The position numbers and the translations under genes are program-made. From Orientallactaga sibirica (taxonomy: Eukaryota > Chordata > Mammalia > Rodentia > Dipodidae), in assembly GCA_036365145.1 (NCBI GenBank), contig JAEOAD010000658.1:1-64000 (forward strand): DNA of 64,000 bases, read 5' to 3'. Below are positions 1 to 12,270 of the stretch, piece after piece. Numbering within the stretch: position 1 is the stretch's first letter; every line of letters starts with the position of its first letter. The notes below the pieces were generated by a model, which was given only the letters and a program-made list of their open reading frames with translations, searched no databases and had not been told where the DNA came from.

Positions 1-2400
1 AAATCATTTGGGCAACAGAACAGCCCTATTTCACACAGTACTGTGTTCGGCAGTGAATGGGTTTGTTTTCTCAACAAACTACTTTAGAAATGAAGGTAGT
101 CTATTAAGTTGTACATCTTGTTAGATTACAAAAACTAGGAAAGTTTGATCTTGCTGCCCTCAAGACTCTTCTCAAGAAAGCAACTGATCTCGGGAACAGA
201 ACAGCCTTATTTCACACAGACTGTGTTCGGCAATGAAGGCGTTTGTTTTCTTAACAAACTATGTTAGAAATGTGGTTAATCTACTAAATTGTACATCTTG
301 TTAGATTACACAAACTAGGAAAGTTTGACATTGCTGCACTGAAGACTCTTCGTAAGAAAGCAACTCATTTGGAGAACAGAATAGCCTTATTTCACACTGT
401 ACTGTGTTCGGCAATGAAGGTGTTTGTCTTCTAAACATACTACGTTAGAAATGTGGTTAATCTACTAAATTCTACATCTTGTTAGATTACACAAACTAAG
501 AAAGTTTGACCTTGCTGCACTGAAGACTCTTCGTAAGAAAGCAACTGATTTGGGTATCAGAACAAGCTTATTTCACACAGTACTGTGTTCGGCAATGAAG
601 GCGTTTGTTTTCTAAACAAATTACGTTAGAAATGTGGTTAATCTACTGAGTTGTACATCTTTTCTGATTACACAAACTAGGAAAGTTTGATCTTGCTGCA
701 CTGAAGACTCTTCGTAAGAAAGCAACTCATTTGGAGAACAGAATAGCCTTATTTCACACAGTACTGTGTTCGGCAATGAAGGTGTTTGTTTTCTAAACAA
801 ACTACGTTAGAAATGTGGTTAATCTACGAAATTCTACATCTTGTTAGATTACACAAACTAGGAAATTTTGATCTTGCTGCACTGAAGACTCTTCGTAAGA
901 AAGCAACTGATTTGGGGATCAGAACACGCTTATTTCACACCGTACTGTGTTCGGCAATGAAGGCGTTTGTTTTCTAAACAAACTACGTTACAAATGTGGT
1001 TAATCTACTAAATTGTATATCTTGTTAGATTACACAAACTAGGAAAGTTTGATCTTGCTGCACTGAAGAGTCTTCGTAAGAAATCAACTCATTTGGGGAA
1101 CAGAACAGCCTTATTTCACACAGTACTGTGTTCGGCAATGAATGGTTTGTTTTCTAAACAAACTACTTTAGAAATGAAGGTAGTCTATTAAGTTGTACAT
1201 CTTGTTAGTTTTCAGAAACTAGGAAAGTTTGATCTTGCTGCCCTCAAGAGTCTTCTCAAGAAAGCAACTGATTTCGGGAACAGAACAGCCTTATTTCACA
1301 CAGTACTGTTTTCGGCAATGAAGGTGTTTGTTTTCTAAACAAACTACGTTAGAAATGTGGTTAATCTACTAAATTCTACATCTTGTTAGATTACACAAAG
1401 TAAGAAAGTTTGATCTTGCTGCACTGAAGACTCTTCGTAGGAAAGCAACTGATTTGGGGATCAGAACAATCTTATTTCACACAGTACTGTGTTCGCAATG
1501 AAGGCGTTTGTTTTCTAAACAAATTACGTTAGAAATGTGGTTAATCTACTAAGTTGTACATCTTGTTAGATTACACAAACTAGAAAGTTTGATCTTGCTG
1601 CACTGAAGATTCTTCGTAAGAAAGCAACTCATTCGGAGAACAGAATACCCTTATTTCACACAGTACTCTGTTCGGCAATGAAGGTGTTTGTTTTCTAAAC
1701 AAACTACGTTAGAAATGTGGTTAATCTATGAAATTCTACATCTTGTTAGTTTACACAAACTAGGAAAGTTTGATCTTGTTGCACTGAAGAGTCTTCGTAA
1801 GAAACCAACTCATTTGGGGAACAGAACAGCCTTATTTCACACAGTACTGTGTTCGGCAATGAATGGGTTTGTTTTCTAAACAAACTACTTTAGAAATGAG
1901 GTAGTCTATTAAGTTGTACATCTTGTTAGATTACACAAACTAGGAAAGTTTGATCTTGCTGCCCTCAAGACTCTTCTCAAGAAAGCAACTGATTTCGGGA
2001 ACAGAACAGCCTTATTTCACACAGTACTGTGTTCGGCAATGAAGGCGTTTGTTTTCTAAACAAACTATGTTAGAAATGTGGTTAATCAACTAAATTGTAC
2101 ATCTTGTTAGATTACACAAACTAGGAAAGTTTGATCTTGCTGCACTGAAGACTCTTCGTAAGAAAGCAACTCATTTGGAGAACAGAATAGTCTTATTTCA
2201 CACAGTACTGTGTTCGGCAATGAAGGTGTTTGTTTTCTAAACATACTACGTTAGAAATGTGCTTAATCTACTAAATTCTACATCTTGTTAGATTACACAA
2301 ACTAAGAAAGTTTGACCTTGCTGCACTGAAGACTCTTCGTAAGAAAGCAACTAATTTGGGGAACAGAACAGCCTTATTTCACACAGTACTGTGTTCGGCA
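1..2400 (+). repeat. 6-monomer HOR with monomer-deletion derivatives
   Basis: Variant types occur in a fixed order. A carries TGAATGGGTTTG plus GTAGTCTATTAAG (near 55 and 98). B carries CTATGTTAG (near 260). C carries AAACATACTACG or AAATTC with CTAAGAAAG (near 435). D carries AAACAAATTACG (near 612). E carries CTACGAAATTC (near 820). F carries GTTACAAATG with TTGTATATC (near 985). The next A is near 1137. The second pass reads A, C (1340), D (1512), E (1720), A (1861), so B and F are missing. The third begins A, B (2067), C (2237). Spacing of C between passes 1 and 3 is about 1806 bp, or 10 monomers. Single-monomer losses by unequal exchange explain this simply. The block continues left of the window start. 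Confidence 0.7.
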
Positions 2401-5400
2401 ATGAAGGCGTTTGTTTTCTAAACAAACTACGTTAGAAATGTGGTTAATCTACTAAGTTGTACATCTTGTCAGATTACATAAACTAGGAAAGTTTGATCTT
2501 GCTGCAATGAAGACTCTTCGTAAGAAAGCAACTCATTTGGGGATCAGAACAGGCTTATTTCACACAGTACTGTGTTCGGCAATGAAGGCGTTTGTTTTCT
2601 CAACAAACTGCGTTAGAAATGTGGTTAATGTACTAAGTTGTACATCTTGTTAGATTATACAATCTAGGAAAGTTTAATCTTGCTGCACTGAAGACTCTTC
2701 GTAAGAAAGCATCTCATTTGGAGAACAGAATAGTCTTATTTCACATAGTACTGTGTTCGGCAATGAAGGTGTTTGTTTTCTAAACAAACTACGTTATAAA
2801 TGTGGTTAATCTACTAAATTGTACATCTTGTTAGATTACACAAACTAGGAAAGTTTGATCTTGCTGCACTGAAGACTCTTCGTGAGAAAGCAACTCATTT
2901 GGAGAACAGAATAGCCTTATTTCACACAGTACTGTGTTCGGCAATGAATGGGTTTGTTTTCTAAACAAACTACTTTAGAAATGTGGTTAATCTACTAAGT
3001 TGTACATCTTGTTAGATTACACAAAATAGGAAAGTAGCATCTTGCTGCACTGAAGACTCTTCGTAAGAAAGCATCTCATTTGGGGAACAGAACAGCCTTA
3101 TTTCACACAGTACTGTGTTCGGCAATGAAGGCGTTTGTTTTTAAACAAACTGCGTTAGAAATGTGGTTAATGTACTAAGTTGTACATCTTGTTAGATTAT
3201 ACAAACTAGGAAAGTTTGATCTTGCTGCACTGAAGACTCTTCGTAAGAAAGCAACTCATTTGGGGGATCAGAACAGGGTTTATTTCACACAGTACTGTGT
3301 TCGGCAATGAAGGTGTTTGTTTTCTAAACAAACTACGTTAGAAATGTGGTTAATCTAGTAAATTCTACATCTTGTTAGATTACACAAACTAGGAAAGTTT
3401 GATCTTGCTGCACTGAAGACTCTTCGTAAGAAAGCAACTCATTTGGACAACAGAATAGCCTTATTTCACACAGTACTGTGTTTGGCAATGAAGGTGTTTG
3501 TTTTCCAAACAAACTACGTTATAAATATGGTTAATCTACTATGTTGTACATCTTGTTAGATTACACAAACTAGGAAATTTGATCTTGCTGCACTGAAGAC
3601 TCTTCTCAAGAAAGCAACTCATTTGGAGAACAGAATCAGCCTTATTTCACATAGTACTGTGTTCGGCAATGAAGGTGTTTGTTTTCTAAACAAACTACAT
3701 TATAAATGTGGTTAATCTACTAAATTGTACATCTTGTTAGATTACACAAACTAGAAAGTTTCATCTTGCTGCACTGAAGACTCTTCGTAAGAAACCAACT
3801 CATTTGGGGAATAGAACAGCCTTATTTCACAGAGTACTGTGTTCGGAAATGAATGGGTTTGTTTTCAAAACAAACTATTTTAGAAATGAAGGTAGTCTAT
3901 TAAGTTGTACATCTTGTTACATTACAAAAACTAGGAAAGTTTGATCTTGCTGCTCTGAAGACTCTACTCAAGAAAGCAACTGATTTCAGGAACAGAACAG
4001 CCTTATTTCACACAGTACTGTGTTCGGCAATGAAGGCGTTTGTTTTCTAAACAAACTACGTTAGAAATGTGGTTAATCTTTTAAGTTGTACATCTTGTTA
4101 GATTATACAAACTAGGAAAGTTTGATCTTGCTGCAGTGAAGACTCTTCGTAAGAAAGCAACTCATTTGGGGAACAGAACAGCTTTATTTCACACAGTACT
4201 GTGTCGGCAATGAAGGTGTTTGTTTTCTAAACAAACTACGTTAGAAATGTGGTTAATCTACTAAGTTGTACATCTTGTTAGATTACACAAACTAGGAAAG
4301 TTTGATCTTGCTGCACTGAAGACTCTTCGTAAGAAAGCAACTCATTTGGAGATCAGAACAGGCTTATTTCACACAGTACTGTGTTCGGCAATGAAGGCGT
4401 TTGTTTTCTAAAACAAACTACGTTAGAAATGTGGTTAATCTACTAAATTGTACATCTTGTTAGATTACACAAACTAGGAAAGTTTGATCTTGCTGCACTG
4501 AAGACTCTTCGTAAGAAAGCAACTCATTTGGAGAACAGAAATAGCCTTATTTCACATAGTACTGTGTTCGGCAATGAAGGTGTTTGTTTTCTAAACAAAC
4601 TACGTTATAAATGTGGTTAATCTACTAAGTTGTACATCTTGTTAGATTACACAAACTAGAAAGTTTGATCTTGCTGCACTGAAGAGTCTTTGTAAGAAAC
4701 CAACTCATTTGGAGAACAGAACAGCCTTATTTCACACAGTACTGTGTTCGGCAATGAATGGGTTTGTTTTCTAAACAAACTACTTTAGAAATGAAGGTAG
4801 TCTATTAAGTTGTACATCTTGTTAGATTACACAAACTAGGAAAGTTTGATCTTGCTGCACTGAAGACTCTTCGTAAGAAAGCATCTCATTTGGGGAACAG
4901 AACAGCCTTATTTCACACAGTACTGTGTTCGGCAATGAAGGCGTTTGTTTTCTAAACAAACTGCGTTAGAAATGTGGTTAATCTACTAAGTTGTACATCT
5001 TGTTAGATTATACAAACTAGGAAAGTTTGATCTTGCTGCACTGAAGAGTCTTCGTAAGAAACCAACTCATTTGGGGAACAGAACAGCCTTATTTCACACA
5101 GTACTGTGTTCGGCAATGAATGGGTTTGTTTTCTAAACAAAGTACTTTAGAAATGAAGGTTAGTCTATTAAGTTGTACATCTTGTTAGATTACACAAACT
5201 AGGAAAGTTTGATCTTGCTGCACTGAAGACTCTTCAGAAGAAAGCAACTCATTTGGAGAACAGAACAGCCTTATTTCACACAGTACTGTGTTTGGCAATG
5301 AAGGCGTTTGTTTTCTAAACAAACTACGTTAGAAATGTGGTTAATCAACTAAATTGTACATCTTGTTAGATTACACAAACTAGGAAAGTTTGATCTTGCT

Positions 5401-5405
5401 GCACT

Positions 5406-5416
5406 GAAGACTCTTC
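5406..5416. repeat. Interrupted palindrome GAAGACTCTTC in each monomer
   Basis: GAAGA and TCTTC are exact reverse complements around a central C. The next bases form a second, overlapping dyad (TCTT, loop CGT, AAGA). The element recurs in most monomers; common variants (GAAGAGTCTTC, GAAGACTCTTT) keep or weaken the symmetry. One duplication junction at 38341-38353 falls inside a copy of it. A functional role is not shown. Confidence 0.8.
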
Positions 5417-5458
5417 GTAAGAAAGCAACTCATTTGGGGAACAGAACAGCTTTATTTC

Positions 5459-5472
5459 ACACAGTACTGTGT
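5459..5472. repeat. Perfect 14-bp palindrome ACACAGTACTGTGT in each monomer
   Basis: The 14 bases equal their own reverse complement. The inner CAGTACTG is among the best-kept parts of the array, while the edges vary (ACATAG on the left; GCGTTC or GCATTC on the right). It lies 14 bp upstream of the hairpin element, so together they make a 47-bp module. The centre, AGTACT, is a ScaI site, so nearly every monomer should be cut once. Possible roles are cruciform extrusion or binding of a dimeric protein; neither is shown. Confidence 0.85.
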
Positions 5473-5486
5473 TCGGCAATGAAGGC

Positions 5487-5505
5487 GTTTGTTTTCTAAA
5501 CAAAC
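5487..5505. repeat. 19-bp hairpin element GTTTGTTTTCTAAACAAAC in each monomer
   Basis: GTTTGTTT and AAACAAAC are exact reverse complements around a 3-base TCT loop. Most monomers keep both arms. Exceptions include CAAAACAAAC loop variants (for example near 5858), AAACAAAGTAC (for example near 58113) and a 4-bp loss near 53450. The TAA inside the loop and right arm closes one forward reading frame in almost every monomer. The A/T-rich arms make this the weakest-melting part of the unit. Confidence 0.85.
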
Positions 5506-7140
5506 TACGTTATAAATGTGGTTAATCTACTAAGTTGTACATCTTGTTAGATTACACAAACGAGGAAAGTTTGATCTTGCTGCACTGAAGACTCTTCGTA
5601 AGAAAGCAACTCATTTGGAGAACAGAATCGCATTATTTCACATAGTACTGTGTTCGGCAATGAAGGTGTTTGTTTTCTAAACAAACTACATTATAAATGT
5701 GCTTAATCTACTAAATTGTACATCTTTGTTAGATTACACAAACTAGGAAAGTTTCATCTTGCTGCACTGAAGAGTCTTCGTAAGAAACCAACTCATTTGG
5801 GGAATAGCACAGCCTTATTTCACAGAGTACTGTGTTCGGCAATGAATGGGTTTGTTTTCAAAACAAACTATTTTAGAAATGAAGGTAGTCTATTAAGTTG
5901 TACATCTTGTTAGATTACAAAAACTAGGAAAGTTTGATCTTGCTGCCCTGAAGACTCTTCTCAAGAAAGCAACTGATTTCGGGAACAGAACAGCCTTATT
6001 TCACACAGTACTGTGTTCGGCAATGAAGGCGTTTGTTTTCTAAACAAACTGCGTTAGAAATGTGGTTAATGTACTAAGTTGTACATCTTGTTAGATTATA
6101 CAAACTAGGAAAGTTTGATCTTGCTGCACTGAAGACTCTTCATAAGAAAGCAACTGATTTGGGGATCAGAACACGCTTATTTCACACAGTACTGTGTTCC
6201 GCAATGAAGGTGTTTGTTTTCTAAACAAACTACGTTAGAAATGTGGTTAATCTACTAAGTTGTACATCTTGTTAGATTACACAAACTAGGAAAGTTTGAT
6301 CTTGCTGCACTGAGGACTCTTCGTAAGAAAGCAACTCATTTGGAGAACAGAATAGCATTATTTCACATAGTACTGTGTTCGGCAATGAAGGTGTTTGTTT
6401 TCTAAACAAACTACGTTATAAATGTGGTTAATCTACTAAATTGTACATCTTGTTAGATTACACAAACTAGAAAAGTTTGATCTTGCTGCACTGGAGACTC
6501 TTCGTAAGAAAGGAACTTATTTGGGGAACTGAACAGCCTTATTTCACACAGTACTGTGTTCGGCAATGAAGGTGTTTGTTTTCTAAACAAACCACGTTAT
6601 AAATGTGGTTAATCTACTAAGTTGTACATCTTGTTAGATTACACAAACTAGGAAAGTTTTATCTTGCTGCACTGAAGAGTCTTCGTAAGAAAGCAACTCA
6701 TTTGGGGAACAGAACAGCCTTATTTCACACAGTACTGTGTTCAGCAATGAATGGGTTTGTTTTCTAAACAAAGTACTTTAGAAATGAAGGTAGTCTATTA
6801 AGTTGTACATCTTGTTAGATTACACAAACTAGGAAAGTTTGATCTTGCTGCATTGAAGACTCTTCGTAAGAAAGCAACTCATGTGGAGAACAGTATAGCC
6901 TTATTTCACACAGTACTGTGTTCGGCAATGAAGGTGTTTGTTTTCTAAACAAACTACGTTATAAATGTGGTTTATCTCCTAAATTGTACATCTTGTTAGA
7001 TTACACAAACTAGGAAAGTTTGATCTTGCTGCACTGAAGAGTCTTCGTAAGAAACCAACTCATTTGGGGAACAGAACAGCCTTATTTCACACAGTACTGT
7101 GTTCGGCAATGAATGGGTTTGTTTTCTAAACAAACTACTT

Positions 7141-10100
7141 TAGAAATGAGGTAGTCTATTAAGTTGTACATCTTGTTAGATTACAAAAACTAGGAAAGTT
7201 TGATCTTGCTGCCCTCAAGACTCTTCTCAAGAAAGCAACTGATTTCGGGAACAGAACAGCCTTATTTCACACAGTACTGTGTTCGGCAATGAAGGCGTTT
7301 GTTTTCTAAACAAACTATGTTAGAAATGTGGTTAATCAACTAAATTGTACATCTTGTTAGATTACACAAACTAGGAAAGTTTGATCTTGCTGCACTGAAG
7401 AATCTTCGTAAGAAAGCAACTCATTTGCGCAACAGAACAGCTTTATTTCACACAGAACCTCGTTGGGCAATGAAAGTGTTTGTTTTCTAAACAAACTACG
7501 TTAGAAATGTGGTTAATCTACTAAATTCTACATCTTGTTAGATTACACAAACTAGGAAAGTTTGATCTTTCTGCATTGAAGACTCTTCGTAAGAAAGCAA
7601 CTCATTTGGGGATCAGAACAGGCTTATTTCACACAGAACTGTGTTCGGCAATGAAGGCGTTTGTTTTCTAAACAAACTACGTTACAAATGTGGTTAATCT
7701 ACTAAGTTGTACATCTTGTTAGATTACACAAACTAGGAAAGTTTGATCTTGCTGCACTGAAGACTCTTCGTAAGAAAGCAACTGATTTGGGGATCAGAAC
7801 ACGCTTATTTCACACAGTACTGTGTTCGGCAATGAAGGCGTTTGTTTTCTAAACAAACTATGTTAGAAATGTGGTTAATGTACTAAGTTGTACATCTTGT
7901 TAGATTATACAATCTAGGAAAGTTTAATCTTGCTGCACTGAAGACTCTTCGTAAGAAAGCATCTCATTTGGAGAACAGAATAGTCTTATTTCACATAGTA
8001 CTGTGTTCGGCAATGAAGGTGTTTGTTTTCTAAACAAACTACGTTATAAATGTGGTTTATCTCCTAAATTGTACATCTTTTTAGATTACACAAACTAGGA
8101 AAGTTTGATCTTGCTGCACTGAAGAGTCTTCGTAAGAAAGCAACTCATTTGGAGAACAGAATAGCCTTATTTCACACAGTACTGTGTTCGGCAATGAAGG
8201 GGTTTGTTTTCTAAACAAACTACTTTAGAAATGAAGGTAGTCTATTAAGTTGTACATCTTGTTAGATTACACAAAATAGGAAAGTAGCATCTTGCTGCAC
8301 TGAAGACTCTTCGTAAGAAAGCATCTCATTTGGGGAACAGCACAGCCTTATTTCACACAGTACTGTGTTCGGCAATGAAGGCGTTTGTTTTTTAAACAAA
8401 CTTTGCGTTAGAAATGTGGTTAATGTACTAAGTTGTACACCTTGTTAGATTATACAATCTAGGAAAGTTTGATCTTGCTGCACTGAAGACTCTTCGTAAG
8501 AAAGCAACTCATTTGGGGATCAGAACAGGCTTATTTCACACAGTACTTCGTTCGGCAATGAAGGTGTTTGTTTTCTAAACAAACTACGTTAGAAATGTGG
8601 TTAATCTAGTAAATTCTACGTCTTGTTAGATTACACAAACTAGGAAAGTTTGATCTTGCTGCACTGAAGACTCTTCGTAAGAAAGCAACTCATTTGGGGA
8701 ACAGAACAGCCTTATTTCACATAGTACTGTGTTTGGCAATGAAGGTGTTTGTTTTCCAAACAAACTACGTTATAAATATGGTTAATCTACTATGTTGTAC
8801 ATCTTGTTAGATTACACAAACTAGGAAATTTGATCTTGCTGCACTGAAGACTCTTCGTAAGAAAGCAACTCATTTGGAGAACAGAATAGCCTTATTTCAC
8901 ATAGTACTGTGTTCGGCAATGAAGGTGTTTGTTTTAAACAAACTACATTATAAATGTGGTTAATCTACTAAATTGTACATCTTGTTAGATTACACAAACT
9001 AGGAAAGTTTCATCTTGCTGCACTGAAGACTCTTCGTAAGAAACCAACTCATTTGGGGAATAGCACAGCCTTATTTCACAGAGTACTGTGTTCGGAAATG
9101 AATGGGTTTGTTTTCAAAACAAACTATTTTAGAAATGAAGGTAGTCTATTAAGTTGTACATCTTGTTACATTACAAAAACTAGGAAAGTTTGATCGTGCT
9201 GCTCTGAAGACTCTACTCAAGAAAGGAACTGATTTCAGGAACAGAACAGCCTTATTTCACACAGTACTGTGTTCGGCAATGAAGGCGTTTGTTTTCTAAA
9301 CAAACTACGTTAGAAATGTGGTTAATCTTTTAAGTTGTACATCTTGTTAGATTATACAAACTAGGAAAGTTTGATCTTGCCACAGTGAAGACTCTTCGTA
9401 AGAAAGCAACTCATTTGGGGAACAGAACAGCTTTATTTCACACAGTACTGTGTTCGCAATGAATGGTGTTTCTTTTCTAAACAAACTACGTTAGAAATGT
9501 GGTTAATCTACTAAATTCTACATCTTGTTAGATTACACAAACTAGGAAAGTTTGATCTTGCTGCACTGAAGACTCTTCGTAAAAAAGCAACTCATTTGGA
9601 GATCGGAACAGGCTTATTTCACACAGTACTGTGTTCGGGCAATGAAGGCGTTTGTTTTTCTAAACAAACTACGTTAGAAATGTGGTTAATCTACTAAATT
9701 GTACATCTTGTTAGATTACACAAACTAGGAAAGTTTGATCTTGCTGCACTGAAGACTCTTCGTAAGAAAGCAACTCATTTGGAGAACAGAATCGCCTTAT
9801 TTCACATAGTACTGTGTTCGGCAATGAAGGTGTTTGTTTTCTAAACAAACTACGTTATAAATGTGGTTAATCTACTAAGTTGTACATCTTGTTAGATTAC
9901 ACAAACTAGGAAAGTTAGATCTTGCTGCACTGAAGAGTCTTCGTGAGAAACCAACTCATTTGGAGAACAGAACAGCCTTATTTCACACAGTACTGTGTTC
10001 GGCAATGAATGGGTTTGTTTTCTAAACAAACTACTTTAGAAATGAAGGTAGTCTATTGTTGTACATCTTGTAAGATTACACAAACTAGAAAGTAGCATCT

Positions 10101-12270
10101 TGCTGCACTGAAGACTCTTCGTAAGAAAGCATCTCATTTTGGGAACAGTACAGCCTTATTTCACACAGTACTGTGTTCGGCAATGAAGGCGTTTGTTTTC
10201 TAAACAAACTACGTTAGAAATGTGGTTAATCTACTAAGTTGTACACCTTGTTAGATTATACAATCTAGGAAAGTTTGATCTTGCTGCACTGAAGAGTCTT
10301 CGTAAGAAACCAACTCATTTGGGGAACAGCACAGCCTTATTTCACACTGTACTGTGTTCGGCAATGAATGGGTTTGTTTTCTAAACAAAGTACTTTAGAA
10401 ATGAAGGTAGTCTATTAAGTTGTACATCTTGTTAGATTACACAAACTAGGAAAGTTTGATCTTGCTGCATTGAAGACTCTTCGTAAGAAAGCAACTCATT
10501 TGGAGAACAGAATAGCCTTATTTCACACAGTACTGTGTTTGGCAATGAAGGCGTTTGTTTTCTAAACAAACTACGTTAGAAATGTGGTTAATCACCTAAA
10601 TTGTACATCTTGTTAGATTACACAAACTAGGAAAGTTTGATCTTGCTGCACTGAAGACTCTTCGTAAGAAAGCAACTCATTTGGGGAACAGAACAGCTTT
10701 ATTTCACACAGTACTGTGTTCGGCAATGAAGGCGTTTGTTTTCTAAACAAACTACGTTATAAATGTGGTTAATCTACTAAGTTGTACATCTTGTTAGATT
10801 ACACAAACGAGGAAAGTTTGATCTTGCTGCACTGAAGACTCTTTCGTAAGAAAGCAACTCATTTGGAGAACAGAATCGCATTATTTCACATAGTACTGTG
10901 TTCGGCAATGAAGGTGTTTGTTTTCTAAACAAACTACATTATAAATGTGCTTAATCTACTAAATTGTACATCTTTGTTAGATTACACAAACTAGGAAAGT
11001 TTCATCTTGCTGCACTGAAGAGTCTTCGTAAGAAACCAACTCATTTGGGGAATAGCACAGCCTTATTTCACAGAGTACTGTGTTCGGCAATGAATGGGTT
11101 TGTTTTCAAAACAAACTATTTTAGAAATGAAGGTAGTCTATTAAGTTGTACATCTTGTTAGATTACAAAAACTAGGAAAGTTTGATCTTGCTGCCCTGAA
11201 GACTCGTCTCAAGAAAGCAACTGATTTCGGGAACAGAACAGCCTTATTTCACACAGTACTGTGTTCGGCAATGAAGGCGTTTGTTTTCTAAACAAACTGC
11301 GTTAGAAATGTGGTTAATGTACTAAGTTGTACATCTTGTTAGATTATACAAACTAGGAAAGTTTGATCTTGCTGCACTGAAGACTCTTCGTAAGAAAGCA
11401 ACTGATTTGGGGATCAGAACACGCTTATTTCACACAGTACTGTGTTCGGCAATGAAGGTGTTTGTTTTCTAAACAAACTACATTAGAAATGTGGTTAACC
11501 TACTAAGTTGTACATCTTGTTAGATTACACAAACTAGGAATGTTTGATCTTGCTGCACTGAAGACTCTTCGTAAGAAAGCAACTCATTTTGGAGAACAGA
11601 ACAGCATTATTTCACATAGTACTGTGTTCGGCAATGAAGGTGTTTGTTTTCTAAACAAACTACGTTATAAATGTGGTTAATCTACTAAATTGTACATCTT
11701 GTTAGATTACACAAACTAGAAAAGTTTGATCTTGCTGCACTGGAGACTCTTCGTAAGAAAGGAACTTATTTGGGGAACTGAGCAGCCTTATTTCACACAG
11801 TACTGTGTTCGGCAATGAAGGTGTTTGTTTTCTAAACAAACCACGTTATAAATGTGGTTAATCTACTAAGTTGTACATCTTGTTAGATTACACAAACTAG
11901 GAAAGTTTTATCTTGCTGCACTGAAGAGTCTTCGTAAGAAAGCAACTCATTTGGGGAACAGAACAGCCTTATTTCACACAGTACTGTGTTCACCAATGAA
12001 TGGGTTTGTTTTCTAAACAAACTACTTTAGAAATGAAGGTAGTCTATTAAGTTGTACATCTTGTTAGATTACACAAACTAGGAAAGTTTGATCTTGCTGC
12101 ACTGAAGACTCTTCTCAAGAAAGCAACTCATTTGGAGAACAGAATAGCCTTATTTCACACAGTACTGTTTTCGGCAATGAAGGTGTTTGTTTTCTAAACA
12201 AACTACGTTATAAATGTGGTTAATCTACTAAATTGTACATCTTGTTAGATTACACAAACTAGGAAAGTTT
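7141..12270 (+). repeat. ~5.25-kb super-repeat, copy 2
   Basis: It follows copy 1 directly at an offset of about 5,250 bp and keeps the same order of variant monomers. Changes absent from copy 1 but shared with copy 3 include CTTGCCACAGTGAAG at 9377 (CTTGCTGCAGTGAAG in copy 1), GTTAGATCTTGC near 9914, TACACCTTG near 10242, GAACAGCACAGCC near 10323, CACACTGTACTG near 10342, ACTCGTCTCAAG near 11203 and GAGCAGCC near 11780. Copy 3 was therefore probably made from copy 2. Its right edge lies around 12.25-12.3 kb, where the order switches to sequence matching 8.1 kb. Confidence 0.75.
7381..7640 (+). repeat. Long-range shared segment, left copy
   Basis: AAGAATCTTCG (7400), CATTTGCGCAACAGAACAGC, CACAGAACCTCG, GTTGGGCAATGAAAGTG, CTAAATTCTAC, GATCTTTCTGCATTGAAG and GGGGATCAG follow one another here. 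The same series is at 48112-48329. I count one difference (T for G in CAGAACC[T/G]CG) over about 210 bp. The matching position in super-repeat copy 1 (2.13-2.4 kb) does not have this series, so the segment is foreign to the local repeat. Similarity may extend left to about 7.18 kb. Confidence 0.75.

Larger units (their letters stand above)
5377..5557 (+). repeat. Reference satellite monomer (near-consensus, 181 bp)
   Basis: I chose this copy as a representative unit because it departs from the apparent consensus at only a few bases (CTTTATT for CCTTATT, TATAAATG for TAGAAATG). The phase, starting at AAACTAGG, is arbitrary. It is exactly 181 bp to the next AAAC start at 5558. It contains the three dyads annotated separately and four CpG sites at 5416, 5474, 5486 and 5508. 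Common variants elsewhere are GGCG or GGTG before the hairpin, AAGTTG, AAATTG or AAATTC after CTACT, GGGAACAG, GAGAACAG, GGATCAG or TAGAACAG in the middle, and CTCAAG in place of CGTAAG. Confidence 0.9.
1891..7140 (+). repeat. ~5.25-kb super-repeat, copy 1 (29 monomers)
   Basis: Rare variants here recur 5,242-5,252 bp downstream. Examples are TAGAAATGAGGTAG at 1891 and 7141, ATCAACTAAATTG near 2085 and 7335, CAATCTAGGAAAGTTTAATC near 2650 and 7910, TTTCATCTTGC monomers near 3770 and 9010, the CATCTTTGTTAG monomer at 5722 and 10970, and GGAACTGA near 6525 and 11775. The left edge is uncertain, because the monomers before 1.9 kb are of common types. The interval near 2.13-2.4 kb does not match its counterpart at 7.38-7.64 kb, which instead matches 48.1-48.35 kb. 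This copy lacks several variants that copies 2 and 3 share. Confidence 0.75.

Noticed and set aside
786..977. Open frames of about 63 codons on the + strand, repeated at many sites (also 1688, 18888, 20696, 37522, 57738, 60640 and others)
   Set aside because: They are single satellite monomers read in one frame. They start at TTG, not ATG, and appear only where CTACTAAG has changed so that its TAA is lost. They end at the TAA of the next hairpin because 181 bp shifts the frame by one each monomer. There is no start context, codon bias or conservation of the protein over the DNA.
5473..5489. CENP-B box-like sequence at TTCGGCAATGAAGGCG
   Set aside because: It starts with TTCG, but the central A and the CGGG end of the box core are not matched, and the common GGTG variant moves it further away. 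I do not call a CENP-B site.
5716..5913. 65-codon frame found at four sites (5716, 10964, 13136, 16582) with the same translation
   Set aside because: Identical translations reflect recent duplication of the DNA segment. An extra T in CATCTTTGTTAG shifts the frame. It starts at TTG and spans monomer boundaries; nothing indicates a gene.
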